Assembly (NCBI GenBank): GCA_903884005.1
Contig: CAISDA010000006.1
Location: 1 to 64,000 of the forward strand
Length of the DNA: 64,000 nucleotides
Direction: 5' to 3'
Source: an uncultured Ignavibacteriota bacterium
GTDB lineage: Bacteria > Bacteroidota > Ignavibacteria > UBA10030 > UBA8401
Shown: in pieces, positions 26,099 through 35,162 of the stretch
How the letters are laid out: every line of letters begins with the position of its first letter
Numbering within the stretch: the stretch's first letter is position 1
Translations under genes and position numbers: made by a program
Notes under the pieces: generated by a model
The model's database searches: none
The model's input: the letters and a program-made list of their open reading frames with translations, nothing else
Told to the model about the DNA's origin: nothing

Positions 26099-27178
26099 TT
26101 ATCGTTTTAAAAATGGGATCGGAGCCACAACAGCGGCCGTCTTTTTTCCGCGAATATCGACCTCGAGCTGTGTGCCTTGGGCGGCATACATCGATTGGAC
26201 ATATCCCATGGCAATGCCCGAGCCGAGCGTCGGTGAAAATGTTCCGCTCGTGATGATACCGACAGCGGCGCCGTCATGCTCGATGACGTATCCATGGCGC
26301 GGAATAACTTTTTCGCTAAACGTGAGTCCGACGAGTTTTCGTGTAAGGCCGGAGGCTTTCGCCTGCACCAGCGCCGCCTTGCCGATGAACTCGCCCTTTG
26401 TTAATTTCGTGATCCAACCCAAACCGGCTTCCAGGGGATTGGTCGTGGCGTCGATATCGTTCCCATAGAGGCAGAATCCCATTTCAAGGCGCAGCGTGTC
26501 GCGCGCGCCGAGTCCGATGGGAGCGATGCCGTACTGACGTCCCGCTTCGAACAGGGCGTTCCACACGGTGTCTGCGCATTCGGGAGCGAAGTAGAGTTCG
26601 TAGCCCTTTTCGCCCGTATATCCGGTGCGCGAAATGATCATTGGCACGCCGGCATATTCGCCCTGCGTGAAATGGTAGTAGTCGAGGTCCGAGAGCACTG
26701 CTGCGGTCAACGGCTGGAGCATGGCTTCGGCGTTCGGCCCCTGCACTGCCAAGAGCGCATACTCATCGCTTCTGTTCACGAGATCGGCACCGTCCATCGT
26801 ATGGCTCTTGAGCCAGTCGAAATCTTTTTGAATATTCGACGCATTGACCACGAGCATATAGCTGTCGACGCCAAGCATATAGACCAGCAGGTCGTCGACG
26901 ATGCCGCCATCGTCGTAGCACATCGCCGAATACTGAACGGCACCGGCAGACAATTTCGTCACATCGTTCACTGTCACAGACTGCACGAATGCAGCGGCGT
27001 TCGGCCCCGTCACAAAAAATTCGCCCATGTGCGACACGTCGAACACACCAACGCGTTCGCGCACACATCGGTGCTCATCCATGATGCCGGTATATTGAAC
27101 CGGCATTTCGAAACCGCCGAAGGGAACAATCTTCGCACCGGCTTGCTGGTGGAGGGAGAAGAACGGAGTCCGCTTCAT
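26099..27178 (-). CDS. gcvT: Aminomethyltransferase, glycine cleavage T protein
   Basis: A 359-residue, full-length enzyme that releases ammonia from the aminomethyl group on protein H and makes methylene-tetrahydrofolate. Motifs: 'KIVPFGGFEMPVQYTGIMDEHRCVRERVGVFDVSHMGEF', 'DDLLVYMLG..SYMLVVNASNIQKDFDWL', 'SRTGYTGEKGYELYF' and 'ARDTLRLEMGFCLYGNDID' (folate binding), and the C-terminal 'GYVIEHDGAAVGIITSGTFSPTLGSGIAMGYV'. The start overlaps the stop of the transaldolase gene by one base (TGATG). The other gcv genes are not in the window. Confidence 0.97.
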   Translation of the reverse strand: MKRTPFFSLHQQAGAKIVPFGGFEMPVQYTGIMDEHRCVRERVGVFDVSHMGEFFVTGPNAAAFVQSVTVNDVTKLSAGAVQYSAMCYDDGGIVDDLLVYMLGVDSYMLVVNASNIQKDFDWLKSHTMDGADLVNRSDEYALLAVQGPNAEAMLQPLTAAVLSDLDYYHFTQGEYAGVPMIISRTGYTGEKGYELYFAPECADTVWNALFEAGRQYGIAPIGLGARDTLRLEMGFCLYGNDIDATTNPLEAGLGWITKLTKGEFIGKAALVQAKASGLTRKLVGLTFSEKVIPRHGYVIEHDGAAVGIITSGTFSPTLGSGIAMGYVQSMYAAQGTQLEVDIRGKKTAAVVAPIPFLKR

Positions 27179-27822
27179 CAGTGTTTGCCCTTATTCCAAT
27201 CGGCCAGGAAGCGTTCGAGGCCGGAATCGGTCAGCGGATGACGGATCAATTGGTCGATGACCTTAAACGGGATCGTGCAGACGTGGGCGCCGATGAGGGC
27301 GGCTTCGACGACATGCAGCGGATGGCGGATGCTCGCAACGAGAACTTCCGTTTGATAGTCGTAGTTGTTATAGATCTGCACGATTTGGCCGATCAGGTCC
27401 ATGCCATTGGTGGCAATATCATCGAGGCGTCCGACAAATGGGCTGACGTACGTGGCGCCGGCTTTAGCGGCGAGGATCGCCTGCGTCGCGGAAAAGCACA
27501 GCGTCACATTGGTCCGGATGCCTTCGGAGGTGAGGGCCTTGACCGCCTTGAGACCTTCCTTGATGAGCGGCACTTTGACGACGATATTCTTATGCAGTTT
27601 CGCCAGATCGTGGGCCTCTTTCATCATTCCGTTGAAATCGACCGCAATGACCTCGGCAGACACCGGGCCGTCGACGATGGCGCAGATCTCCATCAGCAGC
27701 GGAATAAATTCTTTGCCTTCTTTGGCGACCAACGTCGGATTCGTCGTCACGCCGTCCAACACACCCAGATCATTTGCTTCCCGAATTTCATCGAGATTGG
27801 CTGAATCGATAAAAAACTTCAT
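27178..27822 (-). CDS. Transaldolase / fructose-6-phosphate aldolase family (small form)
   Basis: A 214-residue TIM-barrel Schiff-base aldolase of the small transaldolase (TalC/FSA) class. '[36 protein letters not shown]' opens the barrel. The Schiff-base lysine lies in [17 protein letters not shown], followed by '[33 protein letters not shown]' and '[46 protein letters not shown]'. It exchanges three-carbon units in the pentose phosphate pathway. Distinguishing true transaldolase from FSA activity is not possible by eye. It is coupled to gcvT by a one-base overlap. Confidence 0.92.
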   Translation of the reverse strand: MKFFIDSANLDEIREANDLGVLDGVTTNPTLVAKEGKEFIPLLMEICAIVDGPVSAEVIAVDFNGMMKEAHDLAKLHKNIVVKVPLIKEGLKAVKALTSEGIRTNVTLCFSATQAILAAKAGATYVSPFVGRLDDIATNGMDLIGQIVQIYNNYDYQTEVLVASIRHPLHVVEAALIGAHVCTIPFKVIDQLIRHPLTDSGLERFLADWNKGKH

Positions 27823-27833
27823 GATTGAGGTCC

Positions 27834-29447
27834 TTAGTTAATAAATTCCTGTGTAATGTCCTTGTCCTGTTTGCGCGAGATGAAGTGCAGCTCGTCGATC
27901 ATCAATGTGCGATCCTCTTCCGCCGTGATGACGACGCGGAAGCGGATCATCATCATGGTCAGACGGCTGAAGATGCCGCCATCGCGCAGATATTCGAGCA
28001 TGCTCGGATGCGCGCGGAGAATGAGACGATGTTCGTGCGATTCAGTGCGGAACCGGCGGAGCCATCGTTCCATATTGCTCATGATGGTGGTCTTGGACTG
28101 GACCATGCCGCTGCCGCCGCAGACCGGGCACGGTTCGGTGAAGCTGTGAATAATGCTCTGGCGAATGCGCTGGCGCGTGATCTGCATGAGGCAGAAATCG
28201 GTCAGGGGCAGGATCGTGGCCTTGGCGCGATCGCGGCGAAATTCTTTTTTCATTTCGTCGAAGATCTTTTTCCTGTTCTTCTCTTCCTCGACGTCGATGA
28301 AGTCGATGACGATAATACCGCCGAGATCGCGGAGACGGATCTGCCTGCAGATCTCGCGGGCGGCCTCGAGGTTCGTCCGGAGCGAATTGAGTTCCTGTTC
28401 CTGTTTGGCGGCGTACCGGCCGCTGTTCACGTCGACAACCATCATGGCTTCGGTGGGATCGAGGATGATGTATCCCCCGCTCTTGAGCCACACCTTGCGC
28501 GCAAGCGTCGTTGCGATTTCCTTTTCGATGCCGAGGGCATCGAAGAGGGGTTCGCGCTTGCCGTAGAACTCGATCTTGTCCGCCATGACAGGCGAGAAGA
28601 CGTTCACATATGCCTTAATTTCCTTGTAGAGCTTTTTATTATCCAGCACGACGCGGTTGATCTCGTCGCTGAAGAGGTCGCGAATGACGCTGGACGTCGT
28701 GGCCATGTCCTTATAGAGCAGCGCGGGCGCCTGTTCCGACTTCACGGTCTTTTCGATCTCTTTCCATGTCGTCAGGAGCTGTTCGAGATCCTGGAGAAAG
28801 AGTTTTTCATCCTGGTTCTCGGCGTTCGTGCGCACGATAACGCCGAAAGTTGCGGGCAGAATGCTTCGGACGAGTTTGCGCAGCCGTCGTTTTTCCTTGA
28901 AACTGGTGATCTTCTTCGAGATGCCGACTTTGCCGTCGAACGGCAGGAGGACGAGGAAGCGGCCGGGCAGCGACACTTCGGACGTCACGCGCACGCCTTT
29001 TTTTCCGACGGGCTCTTTCGTGATCTGTACAATGATCTCCTGGCCTTTGGTCAGGTTCACTTCATACTTGCGCGGCTCCTGATGGCGGGGTTTGCGGGAA
29101 GAGTTTCTGGGAGAATCAGATTCGGCGTGCTGAGGGCGCTCATCGGCTTGCTCGCTTTCATCATCATCTTCATCCGTGTCGACCTCTTCATCATTCAGCA
29201 TGGAATTGTACTGGCCGAGTGAATTTCCGATGTCTGAAAAATGGAGAAAGGCGTCCTGTTGAAGTCCAATGTCAATAAATGCCGCCTGAATGCCGGCCAT
29301 GACCTTAGCTACTTTGCCAACGTAGATATCCCCGACCATTCGTTCTTTTTCGGGGGTTTCTACGAACAACTCGGCTAGTTTTCCCTCTTCTGTAATAGCG
29401 ATTCGTATTTCATTCGCCGTGGAATTGATTATTATTTCTTTTCGCAT
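27834..29447 (-). CDS. Ribonuclease G/E family endoribonuclease
   Basis: A 537-residue endonuclease for rRNA and mRNA processing. N-terminal S1 domain: '[35 protein letters not shown]'. It is interrupted at ~85-130 by a very acidic, low-complexity insert ([18 protein letters not shown] followed by an Arg/Pro-rich stretch) before '[36 protein letters not shown]'. The DNase-I-like catalytic core has '[28 protein letters not shown]' and '[21 protein letters not shown]', with the metal-binding aspartates. The zinc link is [12 protein letters not shown]. The C-terminal scaffold of RNase E is absent, so it is RNase G-like in length. Confidence 0.95.
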   Translation of the reverse strand: MRKEIIINSTANEIRIAITEEGKLAELFVETPEKERMVGDIYVGKVAKVMAGIQAAFIDIGLQQDAFLHFSDIGNSLGQYNSMLNDEEVDTDEDDDESEQADERPQHAESDSPRNSSRKPRHQEPRKYEVNLTKGQEIIVQITKEPVGKKGVRVTSEVSLPGRFLVLLPFDGKVGISKKITSFKEKRRLRKLVRSILPATFGVIVRTNAENQDEKLFLQDLEQLLTTWKEIEKTVKSEQAPALLYKDMATTSSVIRDLFSDEINRVVLDNKKLYKEIKAYVNVFSPVMADKIEFYGKREPLFDALGIEKEIATTLARKVWLKSGGYIILDPTEAMMVVDVNSGRYAAKQEQELNSLRTNLEAAREICRQIRLRDLGGIIVIDFIDVEEEKNRKKIFDEMKKEFRRDRAKATILPLTDFCLMQITRQRIRQSIIHSFTEPCPVCGGSGMVQSKTTIMSNMERWLRRFRTESHEHRLILRAHPSMLEYLRDGGIFSRLTMMMIRFRVVITAEEDRTLMIDELHFISRKQDKDITQEFIN

Positions 29448-29682
29448 GTATAAAAAAATGTCTAAAATATATCGGAATAAATCTGCGGTTCATCAATGGA
29501 TATTGAGAATCGTTGTGAATTTTTTTGCCAGGGGGATCAATAGATACCGTCTTGTCCTCAAGAGGGATAGCACCTTCAAAACCGCACGAAGACCTAAACA
29601 TCATAAAAGTTACGAAAATATTGCGTGGTGTGCAAGCAGTTTTACGGTACCAGGCTTCAGTGTAGGAAGATAGGTAAAAAAA

Positions 29683-29781
29683 ATGGCCAAGCAGGCTGTA
29701 TCACACTTTCAATCACGGGGTGCTGCTTCCTTCCGGACCTGACACGATTGGGCGATTTACGGTTGTACAGTGCTTGACCAT
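29683..29781 (-). ncRNA. ffs: Small signal recognition particle RNA (4.5S type)
   Basis: On the minus strand a 99-base RNA starts ATGGTCAAGCA, and its end TGCTTGGCCAT pairs with that start. In between lies the universally conserved domain IV sequence GTCAGGTCCGGAAGGAAGC, with the GGAA tetraloop and asymmetric loop bound by Ffh. A run of eight T follows the closing stem, which can act as a terminator. It lies 11 bases after tRNA-Ala and shares its promoter. Confidence 0.95.
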
Positions 29782-29792
29782 ATTTATACATG

Positions 29793-29866
29793 TGGAGCTG
29801 ATCGGGATCGAACCGACGACCTATTCGTTGCGAACGAATCGCTCTCCCAAACTGAGCTACAGCCCC
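29793..29866 (-). tRNA. tRNA-Ala (anticodon CGC)
   Basis: Acceptor arms GGGGCTG and CAGCTCC pair with a G3-U70 wobble, the identity element of alanyl-tRNA synthetase. Stem ATTCG/CGAAT closes loop TTCGCAA with anticodon CGC. Discriminator is A; CCA is not encoded. Confidence 0.96.
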
Positions 29867-29876
29867 AACTCATAGG

Positions 29877-29906
29877 ATAATATACACAATGTTTTTTCAT
29901 TTTCAA
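29877..29906 (-). promoter_or_regulatory. Promoter of the tRNA-Ala / SRP RNA transcript
   Basis: On the minus strand TTGAAA (29906-29901) and TATTAT (29882-29877) are 18 bases apart; an overlapping TATATT would give 16. The tRNA begins about 10 bases downstream of the -10 element. Confidence 0.6.
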
Positions 29907-29915
29907 ATAGTATTT

Positions 29916-30902
29916 TTAATCGATCTTGAAACGCGCCTTGAGCCAGTCGTACGCGATGTTCAGATCCTTGGTTTTATTTTCCCCGAGCGCGCGGAGTTCC
30001 GCACCGAGATGCTGCACTTTATCGGGATGGTATTGGGAAATCAGTTCCAGGTATTTTTTTCGGATCTGCGCTTTGGTTAAGCGTCCCTGCAGGCCGAGGA
30101 CCGTACCGTAATACTTCAATTTTTCGTGGTCGGTGGCGGTAATGTGGTCGAACCGGCGGTCTCCGGACTCGGCTGTTTGTTCAAAGCGCTCGTATTTTTC
30201 GTAGCGTTCGTACTTCTCGTACTTTTCGTAGCGCTGGTATCGATTTTTCGAACGGAACGTCGTATTGCCTGCGATTTTTTTGAGCGACGAATACAGGGAC
30301 GTTGTGGTCTGGTATGTATTGCCCATGTATTCGACGATGAGAGCATTGACCCCGACCCATTCGCTCTGTTTCAATTTTTCGGCGGCGTCGACCAAATGTT
30401 TTGTGAGCATTGAGTCGAGGAAATTGGTTCTCACTTTTTTCAGCCGGTTGCAGTCGTCGACGGCCACCGTGCAAATTTTCAGCAGAGGCGTCACGCGGCG
30501 TTCTTCGCCGTGGTTGACGATAAGATTGTAGAGCACGAGATAATCGGTCATGACCGAGGTCGTAGAGACCGTATCGAGCAATTTTCTGGAATAACAGATG
30601 CACTGGAGCCGGCCGTAGATCGCGAACGCGAATTCCTGGAGGGTCAGATCAGTATCCAGGTTGAACCATTTGAGGAACGTCGTGTTGGCGGCGGGTTCGG
30701 TATAGCGCGCGCGAAAATCGTATTCGGCTGAAATATTGTGCGCCAAAAAGCCGGTGGATGTTTTGGACAATCCCGACTGGACAGATCCGATGGCGCCCCA
30801 GACTTGCGTATAAATTTCGTCGTAGAGCACGAACGCCTGGTCATACTGGGAATCGTTCAAGAGCGAGTCGGCAACGTCGCGAATTTTTGTTAAATTACTC
30901 AT
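29916..30902 (-). CDS. J-domain protein with C-terminal DnaJ domain
   Basis: A 328-residue protein; ATG 30902 (MSNLTKIRDVADSLL) was chosen over an upstream start that adds an untypical stretch. Residues ~1-230 are helical and of unknown family. A low-complexity repeat YEKYEKYERYEKYERFEQ near 240 links to a C-terminal J-domain: 'KLKYYGTVLGLQGRLTKAQIRKKYLELISQYHPDKVQHLG', with the HPD motif that stimulates DnaK ATPase, then 'KTKDLNIAYDWLKARF'. Terminal placement of the J-domain is unlike DnaJ. It is a co-chaperone for an unknown client. Confidence 0.85.
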   Translation of the reverse strand: MSNLTKIRDVADSLLNDSQYDQAFVLYDEIYTQVWGAIGSVQSGLSKTSTGFLAHNISAEYDFRARYTEPAANTTFLKWFNLDTDLTLQEFAFAIYGRLQCICYSRKLLDTVSTTSVMTDYLVLYNLIVNHGEERRVTPLLKICTVAVDDCNRLKKVRTNFLDSMLTKHLVDAAEKLKQSEWVGVNALIVEYMGNTYQTTTSLYSSLKKIAGNTTFRSKNRYQRYEKYEKYERYEKYERFEQTAESGDRRFDHITATDHEKLKYYGTVLGLQGRLTKAQIRKKYLELISQYHPDKVQHLGAELRALGENKTKDLNIAYDWLKARFKID

Positions 30903-31015
30903 AAATAATAACCATATTGTAGGCGGTCCAACAGGGACTGATAATAATATAGACAATTTTTCATTACGTGCATCAACTATTTTTTCCGCCTCAAGGGGAC
31001 GTGAAAGGAACAGTT

Positions 31016-32110
31016 ATGATCATCGATATCGCCACAGCGTCGCCGCCGTATAAAGTCCTTCAGGCAACAGCCGCGCACGAACTGAAAAACCGCATGGGAG
31101 TCCGGCCTGCGGTAGCGCGCCTGATCGATGCGGCATCGCACCACTCCGGCATCGAATCGCGCTCTCTCGTCGTTCCCGATGCCGAGGAAAATGGCGGAAC
31201 GAAATTTTACAGCGCCGGCGGGGAGTATGTATCACCCGGCACGAAGCAGCGCATGGCCGAGTACGAGAAATGGGCGAAGCTCCTGACGCTCGAGGCGGTC
31301 GAGGCGGTGCTCCGATCGACAGGGTGCGATCGGCAGACGATCGGCAGGCTCATCGTCATCTCGTGCACGGGATTCTTCGCCCCGGGATTGGATTATCATC
31401 TCATTCAGGAATGCGGCCTCCCCCGCACCGTGAAACGCACGACGATCGGTTTCATGGGATGCGCCGCGTCGCTCGTGGGATTTTCGTCCGTGCTCGAGGC
31501 TGTGCACGCGGCGGGGGCAGACCCCCTCACGACGCTCATGGTGTCTGTGGAATTATGCAGCCTGCATTTGCAGACAGAGCCCACGCGCGACAACATTCTG
31601 GCGAATATGATCTTCGCCGATGGCGCGGCCGCAGTGCTCATTTCGAACGACGCGTCGCTGCAGTGCCGGGCGCGCCTTGAGATCCTCTCCGCGCATTCGA
31701 TCATCTTCGACCATTCGTCGGATCTGATGGGATGGAAAATAGGCGACATGGGATTTGAGATGTCGCTCTCGTCCGAGCTTCCCAAAATTATTCTGGACCA
31801 GGCGGTGCCCGCGTTGAAAAAGATCATTGCCGTAGCCGGGATAGCGCTCGGCGACATCAAGCATTGGGCGTTGCATCCCGGCGGCAGAGCCATCCTTGGG
31901 GCACTGAAGGACGGGCTGCAGTTAAGCGAGGAAGCCATGCATCCGTCGGAGACGGTATTGAAGAATTTCGGGAACATGTCTTCCGCCTCGATACTTTTTG
32001 TGCTGAAGGAAATGCTGCGCTCATCACCTCTTTGCGCGAACGAGCTCTGCTGCGCCGTCGCATTCGGTCCGGGGTTGTCGATGGAAGTTGTGTTCATGAG
32101 AGTGGCGTGA
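31016..32110 (+). CDS. Type III polyketide synthase (chalcone/alkylresorcinol synthase family)
   Basis: A 364-residue thiolase-fold enzyme that extends an acyl-CoA starter with malonyl-CoA and cyclises the chain. The catalytic triad is visible: Cys in GFMGCAAS (~148), His in WALHPGGRAIL (~287) and Asn in KNFGNMSSAS (~320). The closing loop is VAFGPGLSMEVV. I chose ATG 31016, with AAAGGA upstream, rather than GTG 30968. Methyltransferase and flavoprotein genes follow with a one-base overlap and a six-base gap. This gene order resembles the Streptomyces srsABC operon, which makes methylated alkylresorcinols and quinones. Product here: alkylresorcinol or alkylpyrone is inferred. Confidence 0.93.
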   Translation: MIIDIATASPPYKVLQATAAHELKNRMGVRPAVARLIDAASHHSGIESRSLVVPDAEENGGTKFYSAGGEYVSPGTKQRMAEYEKWAKLLTLEAVEAVLRSTGCDRQTIGRLIVISCTGFFAPGLDYHLIQECGLPRTVKRTTIGFMGCAASLVGFSSVLEAVHAAGADPLTTLMVSVELCSLHLQTEPTRDNILANMIFADGAAAVLISNDASLQCRARLEILSAHSIIFDHSSDLMGWKIGDMGFEMSLSSELPKIILDQAVPALKKIIAVAGIALGDIKHWALHPGGRAILGALKDGLQLSEEAMHPSETVLKNFGNMSSASILFVLKEMLRSSPLCANELCCAVAFGPGLSMEVVFMRVA

Positions 32111-32820
32111 TGGCACTCCGGCGGCGATATGACCAGGAGATCATGGACGATTTTTCGATCACCGATGGCCGGATCTCGCACGCGTTGGATGAATTGCGCA
32201 CCATTAATATATTTTTGGGAGGCAGCAGCACAAGCAGAAAAGGGGTTCGGGACGTGCTGCGCTCGGCCGTTCGGCACGGCGGGAACGGAACGGCAGCCAC
32301 ACACGGCCGGCCGGTGACCGTGCTTGATGTGGGGGCGGGCGGTTCGGATCATCCCTATCGCCGCGCGGCAATCGGCCATGAGATCGAGATCATCAGCGTG
32401 GACATCAACATAGGCGTCTGCCGGTACATACAGGAGCACGAACCGTCGCGCGCCGTCGTGTGCGCTGATGCAATGGCGCTTCCTTTTGGACCCAACAGCG
32501 TCGACGTCGTTCATGCGTCACTCTTCCTTCATCATTTCACGGAAGATGAGATCGAGCGATTGCTCATTGCCTTCCTCGGCATCGCGCGGTACGGAGTTGT
32601 GATCAACGACCTGCAGCGGTCGTCTCTTGCACTTGCAGGGATCAGACTGCTCACGCGGCTGTTTTCAAACAGCGCCATGGTGATCAACGACGCTCCCCTT
32701 TCGGTGAAGCGAGGCTTCATACGGAGGGAGATGCTCTCCATGCTGCGAGGACTTCCCTGCTCGTCATACACACTGCATTGGCGCTGGGCGTTCCGCTGGC
32801 TTGCGGTCATACAAAAATAA
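32110..32820 (+). CDS. SAM-dependent methyltransferase of the type III PKS operon
   Basis: A 236-residue class I methyltransferase. SAM site: TVLDVGAGGSDHPYRRAA, then 'IEIISVDINIGVCRYIQEHE', 'RAVVCADAMALPFGPNSVDVVHASLFLHHFTEDEI' and 'YGVVINDLQRS', the usual motifs I to IV. The start ATG shares a base with the PKS stop (TGATG), so the two genes are translationally coupled. It would methylate the polyketide ring at oxygen or carbon. The family is generic, so specificity comes only from context. Confidence 0.9.
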   Translation: MALRRRYDQEIMDDFSITDGRISHALDELRTINIFLGGSSTSRKGVRDVLRSAVRHGGNGTAATHGRPVTVLDVGAGGSDHPYRRAAIGHEIEIISVDINIGVCRYIQEHEPSRAVVCADAMALPFGPNSVDVVHASLFLHHFTEDEIERLLIAFLGIARYGVVINDLQRSSLALAGIRLLTRLFSNSAMVINDAPLSVKRGFIRREMLSMLRGLPCSSYTLHWRWAFRWLAVIQK

Positions 32821-32826
32821 CCACTC

Positions 32827-33966
32827 ATGGATGCATACGATGCAGCAATAATAGGCGGCGGCCCCGCTGGTTCGGCAACGGCGCTGTTCCTTCGGCGTCT
32901 GGGGCTCAGTGTGTGCATTATAGAAAAGAAGCAGTATCCACGCGAAACGCTCTGCGGCGAATTCATTTCGAATGAGGTCACCGAAAGCCTCATCGAGCTC
33001 GGGCTCTTCGCCGACTTTGAAAAACTCTCTCCGAACACGATAGACACCCTGCACGTACACACAGAACGCGGGCAGACGATCGAGGGGGACCTTGGATTTA
33101 CAGCGTATGGCATGAAGCGCGGAACATTCGATCATTTTTTGCTCTCGCAGGCGCGGAACCGCGGCGCGGCCGTCATTCAGCCTGCAGAAGTGGACGAGAT
33201 CGTCCGCACCGGCGGGAGGTACACACTGCGATACACCGAGGGATCCGGCAGCCGCACGCTGACTGCCGCGCGCGTCGTGGCGGCGTACGGCAAGCAGAAC
33301 ATACTCGATAAAAAGCTTCATCGCACGGCGCCCGGGGCTCCATCGCATCTCAACGGAATAAAATTCCACATCGACCGTTCGCTGTGCCCGGGCATTGATG
33401 CGCGCGCGATACACCTCTTCACCGGATCGCATGTGTATTGCGGAGTCAATGCCGTGGATGAGAACAAAGTCACCGTTTGCTTTCTAGAGAAGCGGACATC
33501 CGGCGATGAAAGCCCGCGCGGCCAGGTGCAGCACCTCGCTACGGAGAATGCTGCATTTCGTCGCTGCTTCACCGAAGGATTCGGAGAGTATTGCCGCACC
33601 GTACCGATCTATGGAACGGGCAATATTTATTTCGGGAAAAAGGAGGCGGTCGTAAACGGGATATTCATGGTGGGCGACGCGGCGGGAGTGATCGCACCGC
33701 TGACAGGAGACGGCATGGGGATGGCATTCCAGGGCGCGCGCCTGCTGGCCGGTGTGCTGAACGCAGAGCGCACGGGTGAGCTCGATGCGGCCTCGGCGGA
33801 ATCACTCTATACTAGTCGGCGGAATGACATGTTCCGGCAGCGTCTGCGCATCGCACGATTGTTTCAAGCCATTCTCCTCTCGCCGATGCTTCGCGGGGTA
33901 GGCCTGTCTGCAGTCGAGACCGTTCCGGGCTTGCTCCCCTTTTTTGTTTCCCTTACCCGAGGATAA
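32827..33966 (+). CDS. FAD-dependent oxidoreductase (geranylgeranyl-reductase/PHBH-like) of the PKS operon
   Basis: A 379-residue flavoprotein. The dinucleotide-binding motif is AAIIGGGPAGSATALFLRRLG, ending in CIIEKK. 'RETLCGEFISNEV' matches the geranylgeranyl reductase-like clade, and 'YGTGNIYFGKKEAVVNGIFMVGDAAGVIAPLTGDGMGMAFQGARLLA' is the second FAD site (GD motif). It starts six bases after the methyltransferase stop. In an srs-like pathway a flavoprotein hydroxylates the resorcinol ring, giving a quinone after oxidation. Reductase activity on an unsaturated chain is the alternative. Confidence 0.9.
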   Translation: MDAYDAAIIGGGPAGSATALFLRRLGLSVCIIEKKQYPRETLCGEFISNEVTESLIELGLFADFEKLSPNTIDTLHVHTERGQTIEGDLGFTAYGMKRGTFDHFLLSQARNRGAAVIQPAEVDEIVRTGGRYTLRYTEGSGSRTLTAARVVAAYGKQNILDKKLHRTAPGAPSHLNGIKFHIDRSLCPGIDARAIHLFTGSHVYCGVNAVDENKVTVCFLEKRTSGDESPRGQVQHLATENAAFRRCFTEGFGEYCRTVPIYGTGNIYFGKKEAVVNGIFMVGDAAGVIAPLTGDGMGMAFQGARLLAGVLNAERTGELDAASAESLYTSRRNDMFRQRLRIARLFQAILLSPMLRGVGLSAVETVPGLLPFFVSLTRG

Positions 33967-34144
33967 ATTCCATTCCCCGCTTAATTGCTGTCCCGTTCCC
34001 TCCTCTGTTGGTCCGCGCTTGATGAATCCCCCCATCTTTCTTAAATCTTTATGATTGCCGCTGCTGTTTTAATGTCTTGTGAATTTACTTTTCGTGTTCC
34101 GATGACGAAATTACTGCCAGACTAAACGAAAAAGGGGTCATAGC

Positions 34145-34222
34145 ATGGTCATCGGATTAATCATCGCAATTCTCCTGCTTGGGTATCTCATCTATACGCT
34201 CATCAAACTGGAAAAATTTTAA
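34145..34222 (+). CDS. kdpF: KdpF-like small potassium-pump subunit
   Basis: A 25-residue hydrophobic peptide, MVIGLIIAILLLGYLIYTLI followed by KLEKF, preceded by AAAGGGG. The 'LLGYL.Y.LI..E.F' pattern is that of KdpF, the smallest subunit that stabilises KdpABC in the membrane. The rest of the pump is deleted: a few kdpA codons and a kdpB fragment follow, then kdpE. It is therefore an orphan, probably without function. Confidence 0.75.
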   Translation: MVIGLIIAILLLGYLIYTLIKLEKF

Positions 34223-34223
34223 C

Positions 34224-34449
34224 ATGATCACCAAATTGGAATTGCTTCAGGTCGCCATGTACGCCCCTGGTGGTTTCGGAGAACAACGAAGTGCTCGGCG
34301 TTATTGAACTGAAGGACATCGTGAAAGGTGGCATCAAGGCGCGCTTTGCCCAGCTGCGAACAATGGGCATCCGCACCGTCATGATCACGGGGGACAATCC
34401 GTTGACTGCGGCGGCGATTTCAGCAGCAGCTGTTTTCTCCGACAACCAC
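34224..34449 (+). pseudogene. Scar of kdpA-kdpB(-kdpC-kdpD): deletion remnant
   Basis: ATG 34224 opens [13 protein letters not shown], which resembles a KdpA N-terminus. At about 34261 the sequence jumps, in another frame, into the KdpB P-type ATPase core: [19 protein letters not shown], then [38 protein letters not shown]. This is the hinge region around the TGDN motif. It stops abruptly near 34432. The next bases end in TTTTCTCCGACAACCACATAA, whose TAA overlaps the kdpE start and may be the last codons of kdpD. At least two deletions, removing several kilobases, explain this. Misassembly is the alternative. Confidence 0.8.
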
Positions 34450-34452
34450 ATA

Positions 34453-35133
34453 ATGAGCTCAAAGCCGACCATACTTGTGATAGACGACGAGATGCAGATC
34501 CGCCGATTATTGAAACTCACATTCGAGTCGAATGGATACACCGTGCTCCTGGCAGAATCGGGCAAGGATGGGCTCATGCAGGCGTCGATGCCGGACCTCA
34601 TCATTCTGGATCTTGGTCTGCCGGACGTGGACGGCACGCACATTTTGCGATCGCTCCGGGAGTGGATGAAGATTCCGATCGTAATATTGTCTGTGCGGAA
34701 CACCGAAGAGGATATCGTCGTCTGTCTCGATGCGGGGGCGGACGATTATCTTGTGAAACCGTTCCGAACGGGCGAACTTCTGGCGCGGGTCCGCATGGCG
34801 CTGCGCCACCTCCATTCGCCCCAGCACGAACCAGTGTATGCGTTCGAAGGCCTCACGGTGGACCTCGCCTCGAGGACGGTGACACATAAGGGCGAACCCG
34901 TGAAACTCACATCGACAGAATATTCGCTGCTGGCGCTCTTCGTCCAGAATACGGGACGTGTGTTGACGCACAATTATATACTTCAGACAATATGGGGGCC
35001 GACGTTCGACGAAGAGAGACAATACTTGCGGGTGTATATAGCGCAATTGCGAAAAAAGATTGAGGAAGATCCGGCCCGCCCCAAGCGCATCGTCACAGAA
35101 TCGAGGACCGGGTACAGGTTCACGGCCGTGTAA
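34453..35133 (+). CDS. kdpE: KdpE-like OmpR-family response regulator
   Basis: A 226-residue regulator. The receiver domain has the acidic pocket IDDE, phospho-acceptor Asp53 in ILDLGLPD, and '[45 protein letters not shown]'. The winged-helix DNA-binding domain follows: '[50 protein letters not shown]...[18 protein letters not shown]'. This is close to KdpE. The true start is ATG 34453, overlapping TAA; upstream in-frame codons derive from the kdpB remnant. The cognate sensor KdpD is missing, so it is an orphan regulator. Confidence 0.88.
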   Translation: MSSKPTILVIDDEMQIRRLLKLTFESNGYTVLLAESGKDGLMQASMPDLIILDLGLPDVDGTHILRSLREWMKIPIVILSVRNTEEDIVVCLDAGADDYLVKPFRTGELLARVRMALRHLHSPQHEPVYAFEGLTVDLASRTVTHKGEPVKLTSTEYSLLALFVQNTGRVLTHNYILQTIWGPTFDEERQYLRVYIAQLRKKIEEDPARPKRIVTESRTGYRFTAV

Positions 35134-35162
35134 GGGATATGGCGTGCCAGAGGAATTGACGC

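Noticed and set aside
27825-29222. 465-codon plus-strand open frame opposite RNase G/E
   Set aside because: Antisense shadow of a conserved gene at high GC; no ribosome binding site or family features.
31405-32514. 369-codon minus-strand open frame across the PKS and methyltransferase genes
   Set aside because: It crosses two coupled genes on the other strand and shows no recognisable domain.
34270-35133. A single 288-codon open frame joining KdpB sequence to a response regulator
   Set aside because: The first ~55 codons are a kdpB fragment and the regulator has its own start at 34453 overlapping TAA; I treat it as a deletion junction, not a genuine fusion protein.
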